Source: Anaerolineae bacterium (lineage in GTDB: Bacteria > Chloroflexota > Anaerolineae > UBA1429). Taken from it: a stretch of 5,014 nucleotides of DNA. This document shows positions 1 to 5,014 of this stretch, one piece after another (the first letter of the stretch is position 1; each line of letters opens with the position of its first letter). The translations under genes and the position numbers were made by a program. The notes below the pieces were generated by a model. The model did no database searches and was not told the DNA's origin. It was given only the letters and a program-made list of their open reading frames with translations. The DNA is taken from NCBI GenBank assembly GCA_016928125.1, contig JAFGLK010000479.1, positions 1 to 5,014 on the forward strand, written 5' to 3'.

Positions 1-423
1 CGGCACCGCGGCCTGGCAGCAGAAGATGGTGCCCATCAAGTTCAGGTCGATCGTCTTCCGGTAGGCCTCCTCCGTGGCCGTGGCGGCCCAGGGATTGTCG
101 CGTCCAAAGAGCGCGCCGCCGGCGTTGCAGACGAGGATGTCCAGCCGCCCAAACTCTTGCTCCACTTGGGCGAACATGGCGTCCACCTGGGCTTTGTTCG
201 TCACATCTGCCTCGATCCCCAGGCTTCGCCGTCCCATGGCCTCGATCTCGGCCGGCACGCTTTCGGCAGTGAGTTCTTCGTTGAACTCCTTGTGCGCCTG
301 CAGGGTCAGATCGTTGACCACCACGTCGGCGCCGAGCTGCCCCAGGCGCAGCGCATAGGCGCGTCCCAATCCGCGCCCCGCCCCTGTGACCAGAGCTACT
401 TTACCGATCAGCTTCTTTTCCAT
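1..423 (-). CDS. SDR-family NAD(P)-dependent oxidoreductase, N-terminal 141 aa (3' end outside window)
   Basis: Read on the minus strand from ATG at 423, the frame is open to the window edge (141 codons). The protein begins MEKKLIGKVALVTGAGRGLG. It has the classical SDR Rossmann signature TGAGRGLG (residues 13-20), an acidic residue after the second beta strand (VVVND, D38) that usually favours NAD(H) over NADP(H), ADVT (72-75, adenine-ring contact), the NAG motif (100-102), and N128 in DLNLMGTIF, the Asn of the N-S-Y-K catalytic tetrad. The Ser and YxxxK lie beyond the window, so activity cannot be confirmed. Classical SDRs are about 250-300 aa, so roughly half is present. The start is supported by GAGG six bases upstream. 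These are cytosolic enzymes that oxidise or reduce alcohol/ketone groups; the substrate cannot be read from this half. It is divergent from the aldolase gene, so shared control is possible. Residues 41-62 between beta2 and beta3 are somewhat long and charged. Confidence 0.93.
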   Translation of the reverse strand, partial: MEKKLIGKVALVTGAGRGLGRAYALRLGQLGADVVVNDLTLQAHKEFNEELTAESVPAEIEAMGRRSLGIEADVTNKAQVDAMFAQVEQEFGRLDILVCNAGGALFGRDNPWAATATEEAYRKTIDLNLMGTIFCCQAAVP

Positions 424-427
424 GGTT

Positions 428-433
428 TTCCTC
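428..433 (-). promoter_or_regulatory. Ribosome binding site of the SDR gene
   Basis: On the minus strand this reads GAGGAA; its GAGG core ends six bases before the ATG at 423-421. It supports that start. The AT-rich stretch just upstream (441-449, minus-strand GTTTAATACA) could hold a -10 element, but I found no matching -35 at normal spacing. Confidence 0.6.
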
Positions 434-482
434 GCTTCTCTGTATTAAACTCACTGCGTCGATGAAGGGATGATCTCCATCC

Positions 483-502
483 GCTCATGCGCTTTGATGA
501 GC
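483..502. repeat. Inverted repeat GCTCAT-N8-ATGAGC, possible operator
   Basis: A perfect 6-bp dyad with an 8-base spacer lies about 60 bp upstream of the SDR start. Its 20-bp size and spacing suit a dimeric repressor or activator site. The GCTCAT half-site recurs at 626-631, inside the promoter-like pair on the plus strand. A 6-bp dyad can arise by chance in a region this long, so this is only a candidate. Confidence 0.3.
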
Positions 503-607
503 TAGCATACTCACAGCCGCAGGCCTTATCAAGCCGCAAAGAGGCTCGAAGCAAGTTCTGGGGCTGTCGCCCTGATGGTCTGTCTGCTGCTTCTGTTATC
601 TTGGGTC

Positions 608-636
608 TGGACAGAGACCGACTTTGCTCATACTAT
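608..636 (+). promoter_or_regulatory. Candidate sigma70-type promoter toward the aldolase gene
   Basis: TGGACA (608-613, five of six matches to TTGACA) is followed after exactly 17 bases by TACTAT (631-636, four of six matches to TATAAT). It points toward the aldolase gene and would give a leader of about 240 nt. The consensus is that of the housekeeping sigma factor of well-studied bacteria; its use in this organism is assumed. Confidence 0.35.
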
Positions 637-739
637 TCGGAGCGACACAGAAGGTCAATCGCTGGCCGAACCGGGTAGGACGGGGCCAAGTGGGCTACGG
701 CCATCGTGCCCTGACAGAAGATGGGGCGTCGGCACCTAT

Positions 740-760
740 CGCGCGGTATCACACCGCGCG
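740..760. repeat. Perfect 8-bp inverted repeat, candidate operator or hairpin
   Basis: CGCGCGGT (740-747) and ACCGCGCG (753-760) are exact reverse complements separated by ATCAC. No T-run follows and no gene ends just upstream on the plus strand, so an intrinsic terminator is unlikely. It lies ten bases before a TATACT element, in the place a -35 box would occupy, which suits a regulator binding site. If transcribed from the 608-636 promoter it would form a stable GC-rich hairpin in the leader. Confidence 0.45.
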
Positions 761-767
761 GATCCAG

Positions 768-775
768 AGTATACT
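768..775 (+). promoter_or_regulatory. Possible -10 element within palindrome AGTATACT
   Basis: TATACT (770-775) matches TATAAT at five of six positions and sits inside the perfect palindrome AGTATACT. No recognisable -35 lies 16-18 bases upstream; that space is taken by the 740-760 inverted repeat. If real, transcription would begin near 782, about 100 nt before the aldolase start, and would probably need an activator. Confidence 0.3.
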
Positions 776-866
776 GGCTCACGAGCCGCCTACACACGAG
801 CTTGGTTCATGCTTTGGGCGCCACCTTGCGGCGTATGACATGGGCGGTTCACCATTCAATCCATAC

Positions 867-872
867 GGGAGG
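867..872 (+). promoter_or_regulatory. Ribosome binding site that decides the aldolase start
   Basis: GGGAGG lies ten bases before ATG 883 but only one base before the in-frame ATG 874. The second spacing is too short for initiation, so 883 is preferred. Residues upstream of 883 also have no counterpart in this family. Confidence 0.6.
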
Positions 873-882
873 CATGGGTAAC

Positions 883-1785
883 ATGGCAAAGTTCGGGCGT
901 TTGCAGGGCGTGATGGTGGTATTGACGACACCTCTATTGGAGGATGAGCGCATCGACGAAGCGGCTCTTCGTCAGCTCGTGCGTCGTACCGTGGACGCGG
1001 GCGTGCATGCTGTGGTGGCGTTGGGGTCGGCAGGCGAGTTCGCGGGGCTGACGGATGGGGCCAAGCGTCAGGCCATCGAGGTGACGGTGGATGAGGTGGG
1101 TGGCCGCGTGCCGGTGGTGGTGGGTACGGGCGAGCCAGGCACGCGGCGGGCCGTGGAGGCCACGCAGAGGGCGCAGGGCCTGGGTGCCGATGCGGCATTG
1201 GTGGTGCCCCCTTATTACTACCGGCCAGACGCGCAAGCCATCGTGCGTCACTATCGCACCGTTGCGGCTGAAGGCGGCCTGCCGGTGATGCTGTACAATA
1301 TCCCGGGCTTCACCAAAGTGGAACTGAGCCTCGACGTGGTGCAAGCCCTGGCCGGCGAGCCGGGCATCGCCGGCATCAAGGACAGCTCAGGCAATCTGCA
1401 GGGCTTTCAGCGTTTCACCCAGACGGTCAAGTCGGAGACCTTTTCGGTGGTGACTGGCAGCGACGGCATGCTCTTCGCCCAGCTCGTGGCGGGAGGCGAT
1501 GGCTGCATCAGCCCGGGTTCCAACCTGGCGCCAGGGTGGTTTGTGGCGCTCTGGGATGCATTCCACGCGGGCCGCTGGCAGGAGGCCTGGGCACTCCAGG
1601 AAAAGATCCAAGCCATGCACGGCGGGCTGCGCTATGGCGCCTTCCCGGCAGCGATCAAGGGGGCGCTGTCGCTGCTGGGCATCGGTGGGCGCACCATGGC
1701 CTCGCCCACTGCTCCAGTCTCTGACGAACAGCTCGAGGCCATCGAGGCGCATCTGCGCACCATCGGGCTCTTGGGGACAAGCTGA
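883..1785 (+). CDS. DapA/NanA-superfamily class I aldolase (dihydrodipicolinate synthase family), substrate unknown
   Basis: This 300-aa protein has the usual length of the family (about 290-310 aa), a cytosolic TIM barrel, normally tetrameric, that forms a Schiff base with pyruvate or a 2-keto acid. Visible landmarks are LTTPL (14-18), the carboxylate-binding loop GSAGEF (48-53), PPYYYRP (109-115), the catalytic Tyr in LYNIPG (Y138) and the Schiff-base Lys in GIKDSSG (K166). Two residues differ from true dihydrodipicolinate synthase: the TT pair of GTTGE is S49-A50, and the Arg that follows YNxP in DapA (E. coli R138, which holds the aspartate semialdehyde carboxylate) is F143. This argues against lysine synthesis and for a lyase or hydratase acting on a sugar-derived 2-keto acid, as in the KDG aldolase/YagE and NanA branches. 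That role is inference. The frame extends upstream to 721, but that extension is unlike the family. Confidence 0.93.
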   Translation: MAKFGRLQGVMVVLTTPLLEDERIDEAALRQLVRRTVDAGVHAVVALGSAGEFAGLTDGAKRQAIEVTVDEVGGRVPVVVGTGEPGTRRAVEATQRAQGLGADAALVVPPYYYRPDAQAIVRHYRTVAAEGGLPVMLYNIPGFTKVELSLDVVQALAGEPGIAGIKDSSGNLQGFQRFTQTVKSETFSVVTGSDGMLFAQLVAGGDGCISPGSNLAPGWFVALWDAFHAGRWQEAWALQEKIQAMHGGLRYGAFPAAIKGALSLLGIGGRTMASPTAPVSDEQLEAIEAHLRTIGLLGTS

Positions 1786-1840
1786 GAGGCGCTGACGACG
1801 TCTGCAGCCCGATCGCACAATCTCAGAGAGCGGGGGGTAA

Positions 1841-1858
1841 ATGCCAATCGCGGCCTGA
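1841..1858 (+). other. Five-codon open frame overlapping the hairpin (speculative leader peptide)
   Basis: ATG at 1841 follows a G6 tract (1832-1837) by three bases and reads M-P-I-A-A then TGA. Its last codons overlap the 5' arm of the 1850-1873 inverted repeat. The spacing from the G-tract is short for a ribosome site and no regulatory codon run is present, so this is probably chance. Confidence 0.12.
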
Positions 1859-1876
1859 TCGGGGCGTGGCCGCTTT
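1850..1876 (+). terminator. Weak candidate intrinsic terminator after the aldolase gene
   Basis: GCGGCC (1850-1855) and GGCCGC (1868-1873) form a perfect 6-bp GC stem with a 12-base loop, 65 bases after the aldolase stop. The T-run is short (CTTTC), so termination would be inefficient. If it works, the GT-C gene is largely uncoupled from the aldolase. Confidence 0.3.
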
Positions 1877-1954
1877 CAGGCGCTGCACTTGCCCTCAGAG
1901 GTGTGCCTTGCGCATGAGCGCATGGGCATTTTGGGGGATCGCTATCTGCTGCGT

Positions 1955-3970
1955 ATGGATAATCCTATCGCCATTCTCAAGTTCGGCATCAGAAAGCATC
2001 GCATCATCCTGCTGGCTTTGGCCCTGAGCCTGAGCCTCACGCTCGGGATCTATGGTGCGGTGCTTGGCTTTCCCTTTCTCTTTGACGATATCATCCACCT
2101 TCGCTGGCTCGAGGGCCGCGCTCCTTTGAGCGTGTGGACCAATGCCAAGGGGATGCAGCACTATCGGCCCTTGGTCATGTCGATCTGGGCGCTATCGGAG
2201 CGTTGGCTAGGCCCTCACAATCCCCATGCGCTGCATGCGCTGAGCCTGGTACTGCATATCGCCAACGGGTGTCTGGTAGCCTGGCTAGCCCGCCAACTCA
2301 TGTCTGGCACCCTCGCTCCGCTGGCCGCGACGGCGCTCTTTGTGAGTTTCCCCTGGAGCTACCAGGCGCTTCCTTCGCCGGGTTCGCAGTCCAAGCCGCT
2401 CAGCACGCTGCTGATCCTGATATCCTGCGCACTCTATGGGCGGGGCCGCTCTCGCCGACAACCTCCCTATCTGATGGGAGCAGCTTGGTGTGCGGTGCTG
2501 GCGCCCTTTGCCTACGAGGCGGCCATCACGGCCGGCGGGTTTTTGCTCCTGAGCGAGTTCTTGCTATGGAAAAGCGGCCGTCTGGATCGGCCCTCGCGCT
2601 ACAGCCTGCTGCTGCCCGCGCTGGGACTGCCCTTTCTGACGCTCTGGCTGGTCGTGCCCAGTTCGTACGACGCCGTCTCCTTCCCAGGCTGGGAGGCGCT
2701 CTGGCAGAGCAGCATCTACTTTGTGCAAGGGCTTACCTGGCCCATCGCTTTGCTGGCCAAGCCGCTGATGACCTACACCGGATTGAGCGATGGCCACGCC
2801 ACGGCGCTCGTGGGCTACGCGGCGCTGGTCATGATCGTGGCGCTCTATCTCTGGCGGCGGCGCTGGGCGACACTCGTGGTCGCCTTGGGCTGGTACGTCC
2901 TGGCGCTTCTCGTCCAGTGGGTGACGCTCTCGTTTCGGTATGTGATCGATGGGCCTCGCGTCTTGTACCTGGCCTCGGTGGGCATGGCCCTGCTGTGGGC
3001 CGACATGATTGGGCAAGTGGCCGTGCGCGTTGGGCGCAGAGGGCGCATCGGCCACGTGATCGGGCTGGCCTTCCTGCTGGCCAGTGTGGCCTGGGGCGCG
3101 CGCTTCAGCTGGCGGCGGCTGCAGCTATGCGCGAACGGGCTCGTGCCGCTCATCGAAGCGTCACGCCAGGCCGAGGCCACCCCTGATGAAAGCTGGCTTT
3201 TCATCAATGTGCCCGCCTGGATCACCGTGCGCGAAACCGGCTTTGCGCTGGGACACGAGGGCTATACATTGCTGCCGCCCTACTATGGGGTCGGGCTAAG
3301 TGATTTTGCCTATGTCAATTATGGCCTGCGGCGCGACATGCGCATCGGCTCACTGCCTGATATACGCCGCGAGTGGACGGCGCTCATCGGCTATCATGGT
3401 CGCGCCAGCAGCATCCCTGCTCTGGCCGACGAGCTCCGCGCAGTGAATCACGTCTCGGTCTTGACCTATGAGTCAGAGTCTCTGCATATGCAGCCTGTGG
3501 GCGGCGTATTCGACATCGGCGAGATCGCGCCGGATACGTTGCCTGCGGTGCACGCGACCTTTGAGGACGCCCTGGACCTGCGCCAGGTGACGACGCGTAT
3601 GGCTGCGGGGCAGCTCCAGATAGAGTTGCTTTGGTCGGCTCAGGCCGAACTGGATGGCCCATACACGGTCTTTGCCCATCTCTATGGAACCGATGGCCGT
3701 CTGGTCGCTCAGGCCGACGGGTACCCGTTGGGAGGCACCTTTCCTCCAGCGCTGTGGCGTCCTGGCGAAGCCGTGCGAGACATCCGTTATTTCCCCGATC
3801 CGGAAGGGGCGGCCGCCGACTATGTGCTTGGGGTCGGCCTCTATCGGGCGGACAGCGGCGAGCGCGCCCGCGCAGTGGATGCGCAGGGGCTCAGCTTGCC
3901 CGATAACGTCTCGCGATGGTTGCTCGACTTGGCCGCGGGGCCCAATCCGTCAGAGAGCTCGCCTCGATAA
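1955..3970 (+). CDS. GT-C-type polytopic membrane protein (probable glycosyltransferase) with C-terminal beta-rich domain
   Basis: From ATG 1955 the protein has 671 aa. A short basic tail (KFGIRKHR) leads into TM1 (about 17-38), then FLFDD (41-45), the acidic first-loop motif of GT-C enzymes, and HYRPL (69-73). About 11-12 hydrophobic segments run to residue 385, including APFAYEAAIT (183-192), like the SKExAIT motif of TMTC/PMT-type proteins, and GPRVLYLASVG (333-343), like ERYLYLPSxG. Such enzymes transfer sugar from a polyprenyl-phosphate donor on the outer face of the membrane. Residues about 388-671 look soluble; 518-658 form a probable beta-sandwich with YTVFAHLY (570-577), QADGYP (586-591), WRPGEAVRD (601-609) and GVGLYRADSGERA (626-638). 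This module recurs at the C-terminus of Chloroflexota membrane glycosyltransferases (recalled, not searched). Acceptor and donor are unknown. The start is uncertain: ATG 1922 (682 aa) and TTG 1889 (693 aa) are in frame, and none has a good ribosome site. I prefer 1955 because it gives a normal positive N-terminus. Confidence 0.8.
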   Translation: MDNPIAILKFGIRKHRIILLALALSLSLTLGIYGAVLGFPFLFDDIIHLRWLEGRAPLSVWTNAKGMQHYRPLVMSIWALSERWLGPHNPHALHALSLVLHIANGCLVAWLARQLMSGTLAPLAATALFVSFPWSYQALPSPGSQSKPLSTLLILISCALYGRGRSRRQPPYLMGAAWCAVLAPFAYEAAITAGGFLLLSEFLLWKSGRLDRPSRYSLLLPALGLPFLTLWLVVPSSYDAVSFPGWEALWQSSIYFVQGLTWPIALLAKPLMTYTGLSDGHATALVGYAALVMIVALYLWRRRWATLVVALGWYVLALLVQWVTLSFRYVIDGPRVLYLASVGMALLWADMIGQVAVRVGRRGRIGHVIGLAFLLASVAWGARFSWRRLQLCANGLVPLIEASRQAEATPDESWLFINVPAWITVRETGFALGHEGYTLLPPYYGVGLSDFAYVNYGLRRDMRIGSLPDIRREWTALIGYHGRASSIPALADELRAVNHVSVLTYESESLHMQPVGGVFDIGEIAPDTLPAVHATFEDALDLRQVTTRMAAGQLQIELLWSAQAELDGPYTVFAHLYGTDGRLVAQADGYPLGGTFPPALWRPGEAVRDIRYFPDPEGAAADYVLGVGLYRADSGERARAVDAQGLSLPDNVSRWLLDLAAGPNPSESSPR

Positions 3971-4007
3971 GTAAGCGAAGCAAGTGTCAGGCTGTTCTTA
4001 CAGTCTG

Positions 4008-4031
4008 CAGCCCATCGTGCATGGAGGGCTG
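4008..4031 (+). repeat. 6-bp inverted repeat CAGCCC-N12-GGGCTG
   Basis: The arms are 4008-4013 and 4026-4031, starting 37 bases after the GT-C stop codon. This could be a hairpin at the end of the GT-C transcript. No T-run follows, so it does not qualify as a standard intrinsic terminator. Its 3' arm shares two bases with the arm of the 4030-4094 inverted repeat, so both could not form fully at once. Confidence 0.3.
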
Positions 4032-4094
4032 GGGAGCGCTAGCCTCGAGGTGGCCGTGTCGCGTGTGCAACAGCTGGCGGATATTTGCTCCCCA
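4030..4094 (+). repeat. 8-bp inverted repeat enclosing 49 bases upstream of the kinase gene
   Basis: TGGGGAGC (4030-4037) and GCTCCCCA (4087-4094) are exact reverse complements. The enclosed stretch contains the palindrome CCTCGAGG (4043-4050). In RNA this could form a long-range stem; in DNA the two arms could be paired binding sites. The right arm overlaps the possible -35 of the kinase gene. Confidence 0.3.
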
Positions 4095-4111
4095 CAAAGT
4101 GCTCGTATGAT
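4085..4111 (+). promoter_or_regulatory. Possible promoter of the kinase gene
   Basis: TATGAT (4106-4111) matches TATAAT at five of six positions and lies 32 bases before the kinase ATG. The best upstream match is TTGCTC (4085-4090), with only three consensus matches and a short 15-base spacer. A start near 4118 would leave a leader of about 26 nt that just includes the ribosome site. Confidence 0.25.
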
Positions 4112-4130
4112 GCTGCTATATGGCTGGTGG

Positions 4131-4139
4131 AGGGAGGAA
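4131..4139 (+). promoter_or_regulatory. Strong ribosome binding site of the kinase gene
   Basis: AGGGAGGAA contains GGAGG at 4133-4137, six bases before ATG 4144. It is the best Shine-Dalgarno match in the window and fixes this start. Confidence 0.75.
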
Positions 4140-4143
4140 CGGC

Positions 4144-5014
4144 ATGAGGCGATCATGCATCCTGGCGATTGACCAAGGCACGACCAATACCAAGGCTTTG
4201 CTGGTGGATGGCACCGGCTCGGTTCTCTCCCAGGCTTCGCGGTCGCTGGCCATCCACTATCCTCAGCCAGGCTGGGTGGAGCAGGATCCGCTGCAGATCT
4301 GGGAGTCCACCCTTGAGGTCATCGACGAGTGCTTGGCGCGTGTGGAGGATCCCGACCTGTCGGCCATCGCCCTCACCAATCAACGCGAGACGGTTGTGGC
4401 CTGGGAGCGATCGAGTGGCCTGCCATTGGGGCCGGCCATAAGCTGGCAATGCCAGCGCACCGATCCCTTTTGCCGCGCGCTTCGCCAGCAGGGCCTAGAG
4501 CCGCTGGTGCGCCAGCGCACCGGCCTTACCATCGCCCCGATGTTCTCCGCGACCAAGATGCGATGGCTGTTGGACACGATCCCGGAGGGCGCCCAGCGGG
4601 CGGCGCGGCACGAGTTGTGTGTTGGCACCATAGACAGTTGGCTGCTCTGGCACCTGACGGGCGGCGCGGCCCACGCCTGCGACTATACCAACGCCTCGCG
4701 TACCCAGCTCTTCAACCTGCACACCCTCGCCTGGGACGAGGAACTTCTGGACATCTTTGGCCTTCCGGCAGAGGCACTGCCCGAGGCCAGGCCCTCTAGC
4801 ACGCTCCACGGATATAGCGTGGGCATTGGGAAGCTTGGTGCGGGCGTGCCGATTGCCTGCTTGATCGGCGACTCACACGGCGCCATGTTTGGGCACGCCA
4901 GTTTTGACGTGGGCTTGGCTAAGGCGACCTACGGGACCGGCTCCTCTCTGATGCGCCTTGTCCCTCGGGTGATCATCTCAGAGCGGGGCATCTCGGCAAC
5001 CATCGCGTGGGGCA
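4144..5014 (+). CDS. FGGY-family carbohydrate kinase, glycerol-kinase-like, N-terminal 290 aa (3' end outside window)
   Basis: The frame stays open to the window edge; family members are about 500 aa, so domain I and the start of domain II are present. It aligns almost without gaps to E. coli GlpK: IDQGTTNTK (9-17, phosphate-binding loop), YPQPGWVEQDP (39-49), TNQRET (78-83), WQCQRT (101-106), GTIDSWLLW (161-169), DYTNASRTQLFN (180-191), GDSHGAMFG (242-250, containing the catalytic Asp) and TYGTGSS (262-268, ATP site). These cytosolic enzymes phosphorylate a polyol or sugar with ATP. GlpK glycerol contacts R83, E84, W103 and D245 are kept (R81, E82, W101, D243), but Y135 is M133 and Q246 is S244. 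Glycerol is therefore doubtful as the main substrate; another polyol or short sugar is more likely (inference). The name glpK would be unsafe. Confidence 0.93.
   Translation, partial: MRRSCILAIDQGTTNTKALLVDGTGSVLSQASRSLAIHYPQPGWVEQDPLQIWESTLEVIDECLARVEDPDLSAIALTNQRETVVAWERSSGLPLGPAISWQCQRTDPFCRALRQQGLEPLVRQRTGLTIAPMFSATKMRWLLDTIPEGAQRAARHELCVGTIDSWLLWHLTGGAAHACDYTNASRTQLFNLHTLAWDEELLDIFGLPAEALPEARPSSTLHGYSVGIGKLGAGVPIACLIGDSHGAMFGHASFDVGLAKATYGTGSSLMRLVPRVIISERGISATIAWG

Larger units (their letters stand above)
424..882. other. Divergent intergenic region, no convincing gene
   Basis: These 459 bases separate the divergent SDR and aldolase starts. The short open frames here lack family-like motifs, have Arg/Ser-rich compositions typical of chance frames in GC-rich DNA, and overlap each other. 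What the region does hold is a 6-bp inverted repeat at 483-502, a promoter-like pair at 608-636, an 8-bp inverted repeat at 740-760 followed by a -10-like TATACT at 770-775, and the aldolase ribosome binding site at 867-872. The length is generous for two divergent promoters and fits a regulated region. A decayed gene cannot be excluded. Confidence 0.6.

Noticed and set aside
74..465. Plus-strand open frames across the SDR gene
   Set aside because: The minus strand encodes an uninterrupted SDR with all expected N-terminal motifs; the plus-strand frames are its complement shadows.
487..881. Several overlapping short open frames in the divergent intergenic region
   Set aside because: They have no recognisable domain and biased compositions typical of chance frames in GC-rich DNA. 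They overlap one another in different frames.
721..882. Upstream extension of the aldolase reading frame giving a 354-aa protein
   Set aside because: The extra 54 residues are Arg/His/Ser-rich and unlike any part of the family. They cross the 740-760 inverted repeat and lack a ribosome site, whereas GGGAGG precedes ATG 883.
779..1818. Minus-strand open frames across the aldolase gene
   Set aside because: Pro/Arg/His-rich products without motifs, antisense to a well-supported enzyme.
2134..3186. A 350-residue open frame in another phase of the GT-C gene
   Set aside because: It is Ala/Arg/Gly-rich with no motif and lies wholly inside a gene with clear membrane segments and family motifs. It is a high-GC shadow frame.
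4451..4522. Direct repeat GCCAGCGCACCG at 4451-4462 and 4511-4522, exactly 60 bp apart
   Set aside because: Both copies encode Gln-Arg-Thr in the same frame at places where glycerol-kinase relatives have similar residues, so a coding coincidence explains it.
1..5014. CRISPR array, tRNA/rRNA gene or insertion-sequence ends
   Set aside because: I saw no regularly spaced repeats, no cloverleaf or rRNA-like stretch, no transposase motif, and no terminal inverted repeats with target duplications.

Overview
The window is about 60% GC and carries four protein genes. Two are cut by the window edges. I see no rRNA, tRNA, CRISPR array or insertion sequence. The best guess at the source is a Chloroflexota (Anaerolineae/Caldilinea-like) bacterium. 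This rests mainly on the large GT-C membrane protein, whose C-terminal beta-rich module (YTVFAHLY...QADGYP...WRPGE..RD...GVGLY) I associate with membrane glycosyltransferases of that phylum. It is a recollection of family patterns, not a search result.

Layout: (1) 1-423, minus strand, the N-terminal half of a short-chain dehydrogenase/reductase (SDR). (2) 424-882, a 459-bp divergent intergenic region with no convincing gene; it holds two inverted repeats and two promoter-like patterns. (3) 883-1785, plus strand, a complete DapA/NanA-superfamily class I aldolase of 300 aa. (4) 1786-1954, a short gap with a weak terminator-like hairpin. (5) 1955-3970, plus strand, a GT-C-type polytopic membrane protein of about 671 aa with a C-terminal soluble region. 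(6) 3971-4143, a gap with inverted repeats, a possible -10 element and a strong ribosome binding site. (7) 4144-5014, plus strand, the N-terminal part of an FGGY-family kinase resembling glycerol kinase, running off the window.

An SDR, a pyruvate-type aldolase and an FGGY kinase close together are what one expects in a carbohydrate or sugar-acid catabolic neighbourhood. The enzymes do not form a tight operon: the SDR is divergent, the kinase has its own upstream region, and the GT-C gene sits between aldolase and kinase. Shared function is therefore only inferred. In both the aldolase and the kinase, residues that define the textbook substrate (aspartate semialdehyde, glycerol) are replaced, so automatic names such as 'DapA' and 'glycerol kinase' would probably mislead. 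I did not find a clear new multi-gene system; the substrate-site changes are the most useful leads.
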